Made by a program: the position numbers and the translations under genes. The notes below the pieces were generated by a model. That model had not been told where the DNA came from and made no database searches. It saw only the letters and a program-made list of their open reading frames with translations. From RHKX01 sp964497825 (GTDB lineage Bacteria > Actinomycetota > Thermoleophilia > Solirubrobacterales > 70-9), in assembly GCA_964497825.1 (NCBI GenBank), contig CAZCFA010000066.1, positions 1-16,334 on the forward strand: a DNA stretch of 16,334 nucleotides. The letters run 5' to 3'. Shown here piece by piece: positions 7,657 to 14,652 of the stretch; the first letter of the stretch is position 1; every line of letters starts with the position of its first letter.

Positions 7657-8031
7657 CTAGCCTTCGGGCCGGGCGACGACGACCGCGGCGGCGGCTTCGC
7701 GCGAGTGCGTCATCGAGACGGTGAGCTCGACCCCGGCCGCCGCGGCCGCCGCCCGCGCCCGCCCGTGCAGGCGCAGCGCCGGGACGGGGGCGCCGACGAT
7801 TTCGATGTCGCGCGGGCCGCAGGCGCCGCCGAGCGCCTTGATCGCCGCCTCCTTGGCGGCGAAGCGAGCGGCGAGGTGGCGGCCCGGCCGGGCCCGCCCC
7901 GCCGCCGCATCGAGCTCGCCGGAGCGGAACAGCCGGGCCGCGAGGCGGGGGCGGCGCGCCAGCGCCGACTCGACCCGCCCGATCTCGATCAGATCGATGC
8001 CGAGCCCCGGCGGTCCCGGCGACGGGGTCAC
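7657..8031 (-). CDS. acpS: Holo-[acyl-carrier-protein] synthase
   Basis: AcpS moves the 4'-phosphopantetheine arm from CoA onto a serine of acyl carrier protein, which switches on fatty-acid synthesis. The 124-residue product has the family length and both signatures. GLGIDLIEIGRVE (9-21) contains the Mg-binding D13, and RFAAKEAAIKALGG (56-69) contains the second metal ligand E61. It ends with the conserved core strand VSMTHSREAAAAVVVA (105-120). The start is GTG at 8031, which overlaps the TGA of the lipoprotein gene (GTGA), so the two are probably translated together. An acpS-nnr-alr order is common in Actinobacteria and Firmicutes. The order here agrees, which supports the call. Confidence 0.95.
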   Translation of the reverse strand: MTPSPGPPGLGIDLIEIGRVESALARRPRLAARLFRSGELDAAAGRARPGRHLAARFAAKEAAIKALGGACGPRDIEIVGAPVPALRLHGRARAAAAAAGVELTVSMTHSREAAAAVVVARPEG

Positions 8032-9683
8032 GGCGCGACCACCGCCGGCGCGACGTCGCTGCCGCCGGAGCTGTCGGACTCCTTGACGCCGAGCACGAGG
8101 CTGCCGATCGTGCGATCGCCGTCGACGCCGCTGCCCGCGACCAGGTAGTCGAGCGCGTGCAGGTACGGCGCCGCCGACTGGTAATCGGGGTCGTCGCCGA
8201 CCTGCCCCTGGCTCTCGATCAGCTCCAGCAGCGGCGGGAAGTCGAGGAAGAACGTCGGCGTCGTCCCCGAGCTGAGGTTGCCGGTCACCGACTCGAACCG
8301 GTCCGAGTCGGCCAGGGTCTGGTCGGGTTCGAGGACGCCGTCGACGTCCTCGGAGCCGGCGGCGACGACCAGCTTGCCGTCGCGCACCGCGAGCTCGGCG
8401 CTGAACGGCGGCGACTGCAGCGTGAAGCCGTCGCCTTCGGCGTTGGGAGCGACCTTGGCGTTGCGCCGGATCGCCCGGTCGCGCGAGACCGCCTTCTCGA
8501 TCTTGCCGAGCGCGGCGGTCGCGGCCCGATCGTCGTTCGACTCGAGCACGATGCCGGCGCCGAGCCCGAGCAGGTCGGTTCCCTCGACGAACATGCCCGC
8601 GTCGCCGATCCAGCCGACGTCCCGCTCGAGATCGATCCCGAGCTGATCCTGGACCTCGCCGAGCGGATCGCGCTTCGGGGCGCGGACGCCGGACGGCAGC
8701 CCCTTCGCGGTCTCGCTCAGCGTCGCCTGCAGCGCCGCCTCGAACTGCTTGACCCCCTCCTCGATCCGCCGGCCGACATCGGCGCCGGCGAACGCCAGCC
8801 AGGCGTCCGCGGGGAACGTCGTGATCAGGTCGCTGGGGGCCGGCGCGTCGGCCGCCGCCGGCGCCGAGCTGCCGAACGCGAACGAGCTGTCGGTGACCGC
8901 GCCCCAGGCTTCGACCGGGCCGTCGGGGATCTGGTCGAGCGCCTGATCGAGCTGCTTGCTCTCGACCGGGCCAAGGTCGGGCGACGACCTCAGCAGCCGG
9001 CCGATCGCCTCGCCGTCCGCGTAGAGGGAGAAGACGCTGTTGTCGGGCGCTTCATCGATCGCCGCGGTCGCGTCGGGATCATCCTCGAGCGAGTCGCCGG
9101 CGCCGGCGTCGACGGCGTCCTTGAAGCCCTGCTCGGTGCCGATCACGAGGAAGTCCCGATCGACGCCGACGGCGCTGCCGTCATCGGCGTCGAGCTTGTA
9201 GTCGACGCCCTCGTAGCTCTGGTCGGTCGTCTCCGAGCCGCTCGACTCGATCGCCGAGTCGACGAACGAGCGCGCGGCGTCGGCGTCGGTGGTGGCGATC
9301 ACCGCCGCCGCGTCGGGCTCCCGCGTGTCGGCCTGAACGCCGGAGACGAAGACCCCCGCGCGCGAGCCGAGCCAGGGCTCGATGTCGTCCTCGTAGGTCA
9401 GGTCGGTTTTCTCGGCCAGCGCCTCGTCGAGCTCGTCGATCACCGCCCCGCCCGGGTCGTCCTCGCCCGAGACCTTGCCGATCGCCGACTTCAGGTCGTC
9501 GCCGAGCGAGCCCTCGGGCCGGACCACGAGCTGCGCGTAAAGCGGCGCGTCGGCGGGCGCCAGCGCGATCGGGTCGGGGCCCGACTCGCTGGTGCCGCCG
9601 TCGTCGCCGCCGCAGGCGGCGAGGGTGACGGCGAGGGCGAGCAGGATCGGGGCGATGGCCGGGCGCAGGAGCTTCGTGTGCAT
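8028..9683 (-). CDS. DUF3352-type lipoprotein of unknown function
   Basis: This is a probable membrane-anchored lipoprotein of unknown role. With the ATG at 9683 it has 551 residues. It starts MHTKLLRPAIAPILLALAV and has a lipobox LAAC with the lipidated cysteine at C24. A Gly/Asp/Ser-rich linker follows (GGDDGGTSESGPD). The mature part is strongly acidic, with repeated short helix/strand-like segments such as APLYAQLVVRPEG, WLAFAGADVG and TPTFFLDFPPLLELI. I recognise this as resembling the DUF3352 family seen in Thermoleophilia genomes, but the assignment is from memory. The frame extends 14 codons further up to 9725, but that would bury the signal peptide. It lies 58 bases after the glmS stop, and its own TGA overlaps the acpS start. 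No enzyme motif is visible. Confidence 0.8.
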   Translation of the reverse strand: MHTKLLRPAIAPILLALAVTLAACGGDDGGTSESGPDPIALAPADAPLYAQLVVRPEGSLGDDLKSAIGKVSGEDDPGGAVIDELDEALAEKTDLTYEDDIEPWLGSRAGVFVSGVQADTREPDAAAVIATTDADAARSFVDSAIESSGSETTDQSYEGVDYKLDADDGSAVGVDRDFLVIGTEQGFKDAVDAGAGDSLEDDPDATAAIDEAPDNSVFSLYADGEAIGRLLRSSPDLGPVESKQLDQALDQIPDGPVEAWGAVTDSSFAFGSSAPAAADAPAPSDLITTFPADAWLAFAGADVGRRIEEGVKQFEAALQATLSETAKGLPSGVRAPKRDPLGEVQDQLGIDLERDVGWIGDAGMFVEGTDLLGLGAGIVLESNDDRAATAALGKIEKAVSRDRAIRRNAKVAPNAEGDGFTLQSPPFSAELAVRDGKLVVAAGSEDVDGVLEPDQTLADSDRFESVTGNLSSGTTPTFFLDFPPLLELIESQGQVGDDPDYQSAAPYLHALDYLVAGSGVDGDRTIGSLVLGVKESDSSGGSDVAPAVVAP

Positions 9684-9690
9684 CGGCCGA

Positions 9691-9696
9691 ATGCTA
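9691..9696 (-). promoter_or_regulatory. Possible -10 element of the lipoprotein gene (TAGCAT), leaderless spacing
   Basis: TAGCAT on the minus strand fits TANNNT and ends seven bases before the ATG at 9683. TTCAGC lies 17 bases further upstream and matches a TTGACA -35 at only three positions. No Shine-Dalgarno sequence is present. If real, it is an internal promoter giving a leaderless mRNA and supports the 9683 start over the longer frame. Confidence 0.35.
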
Positions 9697-9741
9697 GAGA
9701 TCCGGCCCCCGGCTGAACCGGTCACCGGATCGGTGATTCTG

Positions 9742-11601
9742 CTACTCGACGGTGACCGTCTTCGCCAGGTTGCGCGGCTGATCGACGTTGAGATCGAGCA
9801 TCCGCGCGGTGTGGTAGGCGAGCAGCTGCAGCGGGATCACCGCCAGGATCGGCTGCAGGATCCAGTCGGTGCGCGGCACGAGCAGCGTCTGATCGGCGGC
9901 CTCGGCGACGATCTCGCTGCCCTCGGTGCCGATCGCGATCACGTCGGCACCGCGGGCGCGCACCTCGGCCATGTTCGAGAGGATCTTCTCGAGCACCGGG
10001 CTGTCGGTCGCGACGCAGACGACCGGCGTCGTCTCGTCGAGCAGCGCGATCGGCCCGTGCTTCATCTCGCCGGCGGCGTAGGCGTCGGACGGTATGTAGG
10101 AGATCTCCTTCATCTTCAGCGCCCCCTCGAGGCAGACGGGGAGGCCGGTGTGACGGCCGAGGTAGAGGAAGAACCGGCCCTCGTGGTGGCTGCGGGCGAT
10201 CGCGCGGACCTGGTCATCGGTCCCCTCGATCGTCTCCCCGACCTTGCGCGGCAGCGCCTTCAGCTCGGCGATCAGCTCGACGATCCGCTCGCGGGGAAGC
10301 GCCCCCCGCGCCTGCGCCAGCCACAGGCCGAGCAGGTAGATCGCGGCGACCTGGCTGGTGAACGTCTTCGTCGCGGCGACGCCGATCTCGAGCCCAGCGC
10401 GGGTGAACAGGACCGAGTCCGCATCCTGGGTCGCCTGGCTGCCCATCACGTTGGTGATCGCCAGCACGTGGGCGCCGCGCTCGCGCGCGAGCCGCATCGC
10501 CGCCAGCGTGTCGGCGGTCTCGCCCGACTGGGTGATGCCGATGACGAGGTCGCCAGGCCCGACGACCGGGTCGCGGTAGCGATACTCGGAGGCGACGTCC
10601 ATCTCGACCGGGATCCGCGCCCAGGTCTCGATCGCGTAGCGGCCGGTGAGGCCGGCGTGATAGCTGGTCCCGCAGGCGACGATCACGATCCGGCGCGCCG
10701 TGGCGGCCTGCTCGCGGCTCAGCGCGAGCTCGCTGAGATCAACGGCGTCGACCTCGGGCAGGCGATCGGCGATCGTCTCGGCGACCGCGTCGGGCTGCTC
10801 GTGGATCTCCTTCATCATGAACGTCGGGTAGCCGCCGCGCTCGGCCTCGTCCTCGTTCCAGGTGACCTCCTCGATCTCGCGCCGGCGCGGCTCGCCGTCG
10901 GCGTCGGTGACGGCGACGCCGTTAGCGCTGAGGGTGACGATCTCGCCGTTCTCGATCCGCATCACCGTGCGGGTCTCGCGCATGAACGCGGGGATCGCCG
11001 AGGCGAGGAAGCTCTCGCCGTCGCCGAGGCCGAGCACCAGCGGGCACTCGTTGCGGGCGCCGACGAGCGTGTCGGGGTGGTCGACGTGCATCGCGACGAA
11101 CGCGTAGTGGCCGCGAAGCTCGGCGACGGCGGCGCGAACGGCGACGGTGAGGTCGCCGCCGTAGTGCTTCTCGATCAGGTGGGCGACGATCTCCGCGTCG
11201 GTCTCGGAGCTGAACTCGTGGCCCTCGGCGCGCAGCTCGCGGCGCAGCTCGGAGTGGTTCTCGACGATCCCGTTGAGGACGATGTGGACGGCGCCGCGCT
11301 CGTCGCAATGGGGGTGAGCGTTCTCCTCGGTGACGCGGCCGTGGGTCGCCCAGCGGGTGTGGGCGAGGCCGATCGTTGCTTCGGCCTCGGCGACGGCGAC
11401 GGCGCCGCCCCGCTGCTCCTCGGCGGCGACCGCGGCGCGCAGGTTGGCGAGGTTGCCGACGGCGCGGACCGAGTCGATCCGCCCGTTGTCGAGCAGCGAC
11501 AGGCCCGCGGAGTCGTAGCCGCGGTACTCGAGCTTCTCGAGGCCGGCGATCAGCAGATCGCGACAGGGCCTCCCGCCCACGTATCCGACGATGCCGCACA
11601 T
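9742..11601 (-). CDS. glmS: Glutamine--fructose-6-phosphate aminotransferase (isomerizing)
   Basis: GlmS makes glucosamine-6-phosphate from fructose-6-phosphate and glutamine, the entry step to UDP-GlcNAc, peptidoglycan and other amino sugars. The protein has 619 residues. It starts MCGIVGYVGGR, where C2 is the N-terminal nucleophile of the glutaminase domain after Met removal. LEYRGYDSAG, HTRWATHG and the glutaminase body follow. The two SIS isomerase domains follow, with VACGTSYHAG, ITQSGETADT, VAATKTFTSQ and AYAAGEMKHGP. The end is PRNLAKTVTVE, the usual GlmS C-terminus. It lies 72 bases downstream of glmM and seems to have its own promoter and an AGGGAG ribosome-binding site. The 5' leader is too short for a glmS ribozyme. 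There is little doubt about the call. Confidence 0.98.
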   Translation of the reverse strand: MCGIVGYVGGRPCRDLLIAGLEKLEYRGYDSAGLSLLDNGRIDSVRAVGNLANLRAAVAAEEQRGGAVAVAEAEATIGLAHTRWATHGRVTEENAHPHCDERGAVHIVLNGIVENHSELRRELRAEGHEFSSETDAEIVAHLIEKHYGGDLTVAVRAAVAELRGHYAFVAMHVDHPDTLVGARNECPLVLGLGDGESFLASAIPAFMRETRTVMRIENGEIVTLSANGVAVTDADGEPRRREIEEVTWNEDEAERGGYPTFMMKEIHEQPDAVAETIADRLPEVDAVDLSELALSREQAATARRIVIVACGTSYHAGLTGRYAIETWARIPVEMDVASEYRYRDPVVGPGDLVIGITQSGETADTLAAMRLARERGAHVLAITNVMGSQATQDADSVLFTRAGLEIGVAATKTFTSQVAAIYLLGLWLAQARGALPRERIVELIAELKALPRKVGETIEGTDDQVRAIARSHHEGRFFLYLGRHTGLPVCLEGALKMKEISYIPSDAYAAGEMKHGPIALLDETTPVVCVATDSPVLEKILSNMAEVRARGADVIAIGTEGSEIVAEAADQTLLVPRTDWILQPILAVIPLQLLAYHTARMLDLNVDQPRNLAKTVTVE

Positions 11602-11604
11602 GCT

Positions 11605-11616
11605 GGGAGCGCTCCC
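11605..11616. promoter_or_regulatory. 12-bp perfect palindrome over the glmS ribosome-binding site
   Basis: GGGAGCGCTCCC is a perfect inverted repeat three bases upstream of the glmS ATG. One arm forms the likely Shine-Dalgarno sequence (AGGGAG, about ten bases before the start). It could be a small operator or a four-pair hairpin with a GCGC loop. In DNA this GC-rich several such palindromes are expected by chance in a window of this size, so the functional reading is weak. Confidence 0.25.
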
Positions 11617-11637
11617 TGCGTTCAGAGGGAGAAGGAA

Positions 11638-11666
11638 AGGATAGGGACAGCTCGCCGCGGCGCCAA
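11638..11666 (-). promoter_or_regulatory. Probable promoter of glmS
   Basis: On the minus strand TTGGCG (11666-11661) and TATCCT (11643-11638) are separated by exactly 17 bases, each matching four of six positions of the housekeeping sigma consensus. The start would fall near 11631, giving a leader of about 30 bases before the glmS ATG. The promoter lies in the glmM-glmS gap, so glmS could be transcribed apart from glmM. Confidence 0.5.
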
Positions 11667-11673
11667 ATCGCGC

Positions 11674-12990
11674 TTAGCCGAGCGCTCGCCTGGCGGCGGC
11701 GACGAGCCGCCCGAGGACCTCCTCGCACTCCGCCTCGTCCGGCGCCTCGACCATCACCCGGACCAGCGGCTCGGTCCCCGAAGGGCGCACGAGGACGCGG
11801 CCGCGGCCCTCGAGCAGCGCGCCCTCGCGACCGACCGCCTCCCAGACGCCGGTCGCCTCCGCCAGCGCCTCCGGGCTCGGGATGCGGACGTTCTCGAGCC
11901 GCTGCGGCAGCTTCTCGATCGGACGCACGTCGGCGAGCTTGCGGTCGCCGAGCGCGCGCATCAGCAGCAGCGCCGCGGCGAGCCCGTCGCCGGTCGCGGC
12001 GAAGTCGGTCCAGATGATGTGGCCGGACTGCTCGCCGCCGATCGTCCAGCCGCGCCCGAGCAGCTCCTCGATCACCCAGCGATCGCCGACCTGGGTCGTG
12101 GCGACCGCGATCCCGGCCCGCTCCATCGCCTGGTGGAAGCCGTAGTTGCTCATCACGGTGACGGCGACGCCGCCCGGCAGCGCCCCCGACTCGGCCAGAT
12201 GGAGGGCCGCGAGCGCGACGATCTCGTCGCCGTCGAGCTCGCGGCCGGTCGCGTCGACGGCGAGCATCCGGTCGCCGTCGCCGTCGAAGGCGAAGCCGAT
12301 CTCGGCGCCGGCCGCGGCGACCGCGGCGGCGATCGTCGCCAGGTGGGTCGAGCCGCAGCGCTCGTTGATGTTGCGACCGTCGGGCTCGGCGCCGATCGTG
12401 GTCAGCTCAGCGCCGAGCCGCTCGAACGCCGCCGGCGCGGCGCGGTGGGTGGCGCCGTTGGCGCAGTCGAGGACGATCCGGCGGCCGCTGAGATCGAGGT
12501 CGAAGGTCGAGCCGAGCTCGCGCAGGTAGTCGTCGAGGGCGCCCTCGAGCTTGCGGATCCGGCCCGAGGCGGCGCCGCTGGCGGGGCCGGCGGCGACCCG
12601 CTCCTCGACGCGCCGCTCGGCGTCGTCGTCGAGCTTGCGTCCGTCGCGGCCGAAGAACTTGATCCCGTTGTCGCGCCAGGGGTTGTGCGAGGCGGAGACG
12701 ACGGCGCCGAGGTCGAAGCGATGACGCTTGACGAGGATCGCGGCGGCCGGCGTCGGCAGGACGCCGGCGAGGAAGACGTCGGCGCCGGCCGCCGCCAGCC
12801 CGGCGGCGAGCGCCGACTCGAGCATGTGGCCGGACTCGCGGGTGTCGCGCACGATCACGACCTGCGGCCGCTCGGCGTCGAGGTCGGCGGCGGTGGCGCG
12901 GCCGAGCGCGAGCGCCAGCTCGGGCGTCAGCACCTCGCCGACGGGGCCGCGGACGCCGTCGGTTCCGAACAGCTTCTCCGGCTGGGGCAT
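11674..12990 (-). CDS. glmM: Phosphoglucosamine mutase
   Basis: GlmM converts glucosamine-6-phosphate to glucosamine-1-phosphate, the step after GlmS. The protein has 438 residues, close to the usual 445. It starts with KLFGTDGVRG (6-15). The phosphoserine loop is VVSASHNPWRDNGIKFFG with S101 as the likely phosphorylated serine. The metal loop is DGDGDR (236-241), and the phosphate-binding loop of the last domain is RPSGTEP (402-408). SASHNP rather than TASHNP is typical of GlmM. The ATG at 12990 is the only start that keeps the conserved N-terminus close, and no Shine-Dalgarno sequence is visible. It is first in the minus-strand run, and 43 bases separate it from the divergent GH114 gene. 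glmM-glmS adjacency fits their consecutive steps. Confidence 0.97.
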   Translation of the reverse strand: MPQPEKLFGTDGVRGPVGEVLTPELALALGRATAADLDAERPQVVIVRDTRESGHMLESALAAGLAAAGADVFLAGVLPTPAAAILVKRHRFDLGAVVSASHNPWRDNGIKFFGRDGRKLDDDAERRVEERVAAGPASGAASGRIRKLEGALDDYLRELGSTFDLDLSGRRIVLDCANGATHRAAPAAFERLGAELTTIGAEPDGRNINERCGSTHLATIAAAVAAAGAEIGFAFDGDGDRMLAVDATGRELDGDEIVALAALHLAESGALPGGVAVTVMSNYGFHQAMERAGIAVATTQVGDRWVIEELLGRGWTIGGEQSGHIIWTDFAATGDGLAAALLLMRALGDRKLADVRPIEKLPQRLENVRIPSPEALAEATGVWEAVGREGALLEGRGRVLVRPSGTEPLVRVMVEAPDEAECEEVLGRLVAAARRALG

Positions 12991-13033
12991 GATCGGGCAT
13001 CATTGCGCGACCGGCACCGGGTTGCCTGCTTCG

Positions 13034-13882
13034 ATGCGCCGCGCCACACCAGATCCGATCCCGCTCGCCGCCGTGGCCCTGCTCGCCGCCGCGACGCTGC
13101 TGACCGCGGCGGCGACGGCCGCCTCCGGCTACTCGCCGCCGCCGGCGAACGCCGGCTTCGACTACCAGATCGGCGGCGACTACCCGCTGCCCGCCGGCGT
13201 CAGCGTCGTCTCCCGCGACTGGTTCTCGGGCGCGGCGGCGCCCGCTCCGGCCTACTCGATCTGTTACGTCAACGCGTTCCAGACGCAGGCCGACGAGCCC
13301 GGCACCGACCGCCCCGACGAGCACTCGAACTGGCCCCGCAGCCTGATCCTCGAGCGGCTCGGCGACGATCCCCACTGGGGCGGAGAGTACCTCGTCAACA
13401 TCTCGACCAGGCGCAAGCGCGAGCGCGCGGCGCGCCGGGTCGGGCGGATGATCCGCGGCTGCGCCGCCGGCGGCTTCGGGGCGGTCGAGCTCGACAACCT
13501 CGACTCCTGGACGCGCTTCGACGGCACGCCGCTGGCCCGCAAGGTCCCGTTCGGCAGGCGCGACGCGGTCGCCTACGCGGCGCTGCTCGCCGCCCGCGCC
13601 CACGCGCTCGGCCTCGCGGTCGCACAGAAGAACACGGTCGAGCTCGGCGCGAGGGCGCGACGGCGGGCCGGCTTCGACTTCGCGATCGCCGAGGAGTGCG
13701 GCCGCTACCACGAGTGCGGCCGCTACCTGCGCGCCTACGGCAACCACGTGATCGCGATCGAGTACCACCGCCGCAGCTTCCGGCGCACCTGCGAGCAGAT
13801 CGGCGCCCGGGTCTCGGTGGTGCTGCGGGACCGGCAGGTCAGCCGGCCGGGCTCGCGCCGCTACAGATACGCCGCCTGCTGA
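13034..13882 (+). CDS. Secreted GH114-family protein (endo-alpha-1,4-polygalactosaminidase-like TIM barrel)
   Basis: This is a probable exported glycoside hydrolase-like protein. Family members are linked to cleavage of alpha-1,4-galactosamine polymers. With the ATG at 13034 it has 282 residues. An N-terminal signal segment (PLAAVALLAAATLLTAAATAASG, about residues 10-32) is followed by DYQIGGDYPLPAGVSVVSRDW and YSICYVNAFQTQ, hallmarks of the family. Likely active-site residues are in VELDNLDSW (E152, D154, D157), with further conserved-looking KN (199-200) and AEECGRYHECGRY (219-231). The frame is open far upstream, overlapping glmM antisense; the 13034 ATG is chosen because it places the signal peptide at the N-terminus. 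Another in-frame ATG lies 15 codons earlier. It diverges from glmM. No catalytic activity is proven by sequence and the natural polymer is unknown. Confidence 0.82.
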   Translation: MRRATPDPIPLAAVALLAAATLLTAAATAASGYSPPPANAGFDYQIGGDYPLPAGVSVVSRDWFSGAAAPAPAYSICYVNAFQTQADEPGTDRPDEHSNWPRSLILERLGDDPHWGGEYLVNISTRRKRERAARRVGRMIRGCAAGGFGAVELDNLDSWTRFDGTPLARKVPFGRRDAVAYAALLAARAHALGLAVAQKNTVELGARARRRAGFDFAIAEECGRYHECGRYLRAYGNHVIAIEYHRRSFRRTCEQIGARVSVVLRDRQVSRPGSRRYRYAAC

Positions 13883-13933
13883 GCCGGCGGAAGCGCCCAT
13901 CAGCGCGCGCCGTGGCAGCGGCGGGCGCGGGCT

Positions 13934-14652
13934 TCAGCGCTTCGAGAACTGCGGCCGCTTCCGGGCCTTCTTCAGGCCGGCCTTCTTGCGCTCCTTGCGA
14001 CGGTCGTCGCGGGTCAGCATGCCGCGGCGCTTGAGCTCGGGCCGCAGCTCCGGCTCGAGGTCGGTCAGCGCCCGGGCGACGCCGTGGCGGACCGCTCCGG
14101 CCTGGCCGCTGACGCCGCCGCCGTGGACGCGCACGCGGACGTCGACGTTGCCGTCGTAGCCGCTGGCGACCAGCGGCTGGCGGGCCAGCGACTGATGCTG
14201 GGTGCTTGGGAAGTACTGCTCGAGCGAGCGGCTGTTGACCTCGAAGCCGCCGTTGCCGGCGCGGACGATCACCCGCGCGACGGCGCTCTTGCGCTTGCCG
14301 GTCGCCTGGACCTGGGCGCCCGTCGGGACGCTGACGGCGCGCGGCGTGATCGCCTCGTCGTCGTCGTCGGCGGCTGCGGCCTCGCGGGCGGCGCGCTCCT
14401 CGGCCTCGGCCTCGGCCCGGGCGCGCTCCTCGGCGGTGAGCTCGCGCTCCTCGCTGATCGCGATCGGCTCGAGGTCGGCGCCGGGGACGACGTCCTGCTT
14501 CTTCTCGGCNNNNNNNNNNNNNNNNNNNNNNNNNNNNNNNNNNNNNNNNNNNNNNNNNNNNNNNNNNNNNNNNNNNNNNNNNNNNNNNNNNNNNNNNNNN
14601 NNNNNNNNNCGGCGTCCTCGGCCTGCTCGTCGTCGTTCGGCTTCTCGGTCAC
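13934..14652 (-). CDS. rpsI: 30S ribosomal protein S9 with long N-terminal extension, interrupted by an assembly gap
   Basis: S9 is a small-subunit ribosomal protein whose C-terminal tail reaches the P-site tRNA. The core is complete. ATGKRKSAVAR leads into IVRAGNGGFEVNSRSLEQYF (which starts near 14269), then VRVHGGGVSGQAGAVRHGVARAL and the usual end LKKARKRPQFSKR. Before the core, the 80 codons between the gap and 14270 are open and encode an acidic Ala/Glu-rich segment (for example ELTAEERARAEAEAEERAAR) with no ATG, GTG or TTG codon, so translation must begin in or before the gap. The likely start is GTG at 14652, overlapping the rplM stop (GTGA) and reading VTEKPNDDEQAEDA up to the Ns. With 100 Ns the two sides are out of frame, so the gap length is a placeholder. 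The total would be about 240 residues against 130-150 usually. Confidence 0.9.
14510..14609. other. Assembly gap of 100 Ns
   Basis: A run of exactly 100 Ns lies inside the N-terminal coding part of rpsI. Round 100-N runs are a standard placeholder for gaps of unknown size. To keep one reading frame from the GTG at 14652 to the S9 core, the true length must leave a remainder of 2 when divided by 3, which 100 does not. Both flanks carry alternating GCC/GAG codons, the kind of repeat that can break short-read assembly. Confidence 0.97.

Noticed and set aside
11602..11673. A glmS ribozyme in the glmS leader
   Set aside because: The whole gap is only 72 bases and the probable transcribed leader about 30, far below the size of the ribozyme, and no matching conserved core is visible.
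13893..13928. Inverted repeat GCGCCC / GGGCGC between the converging GH114 and rpsI genes as a terminator
   Set aside because: The stem has six pairs around a 24-base spacer with no T-run; a Rho-independent terminator cannot be supported, though the position would suit one.
9592..14034. A plus-strand open frame of 1480 codons crossing glmS, glmM and the GH114 gene
   Set aside because: It is antisense to two unmistakable enzymes and out of frame with the GH114 gene. Its translation is rich in Arg, Ala, Gly and Asp with no domain. Strong GC bias at codon position three removes stops from the opposite strand, which explains it.
14510..14609. rpsI as a pseudogene because the two sides of the gap are out of frame
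   Set aside because: The 100-N run is a placeholder of unknown true length, the S9 core is intact, and the gene is normally essential.
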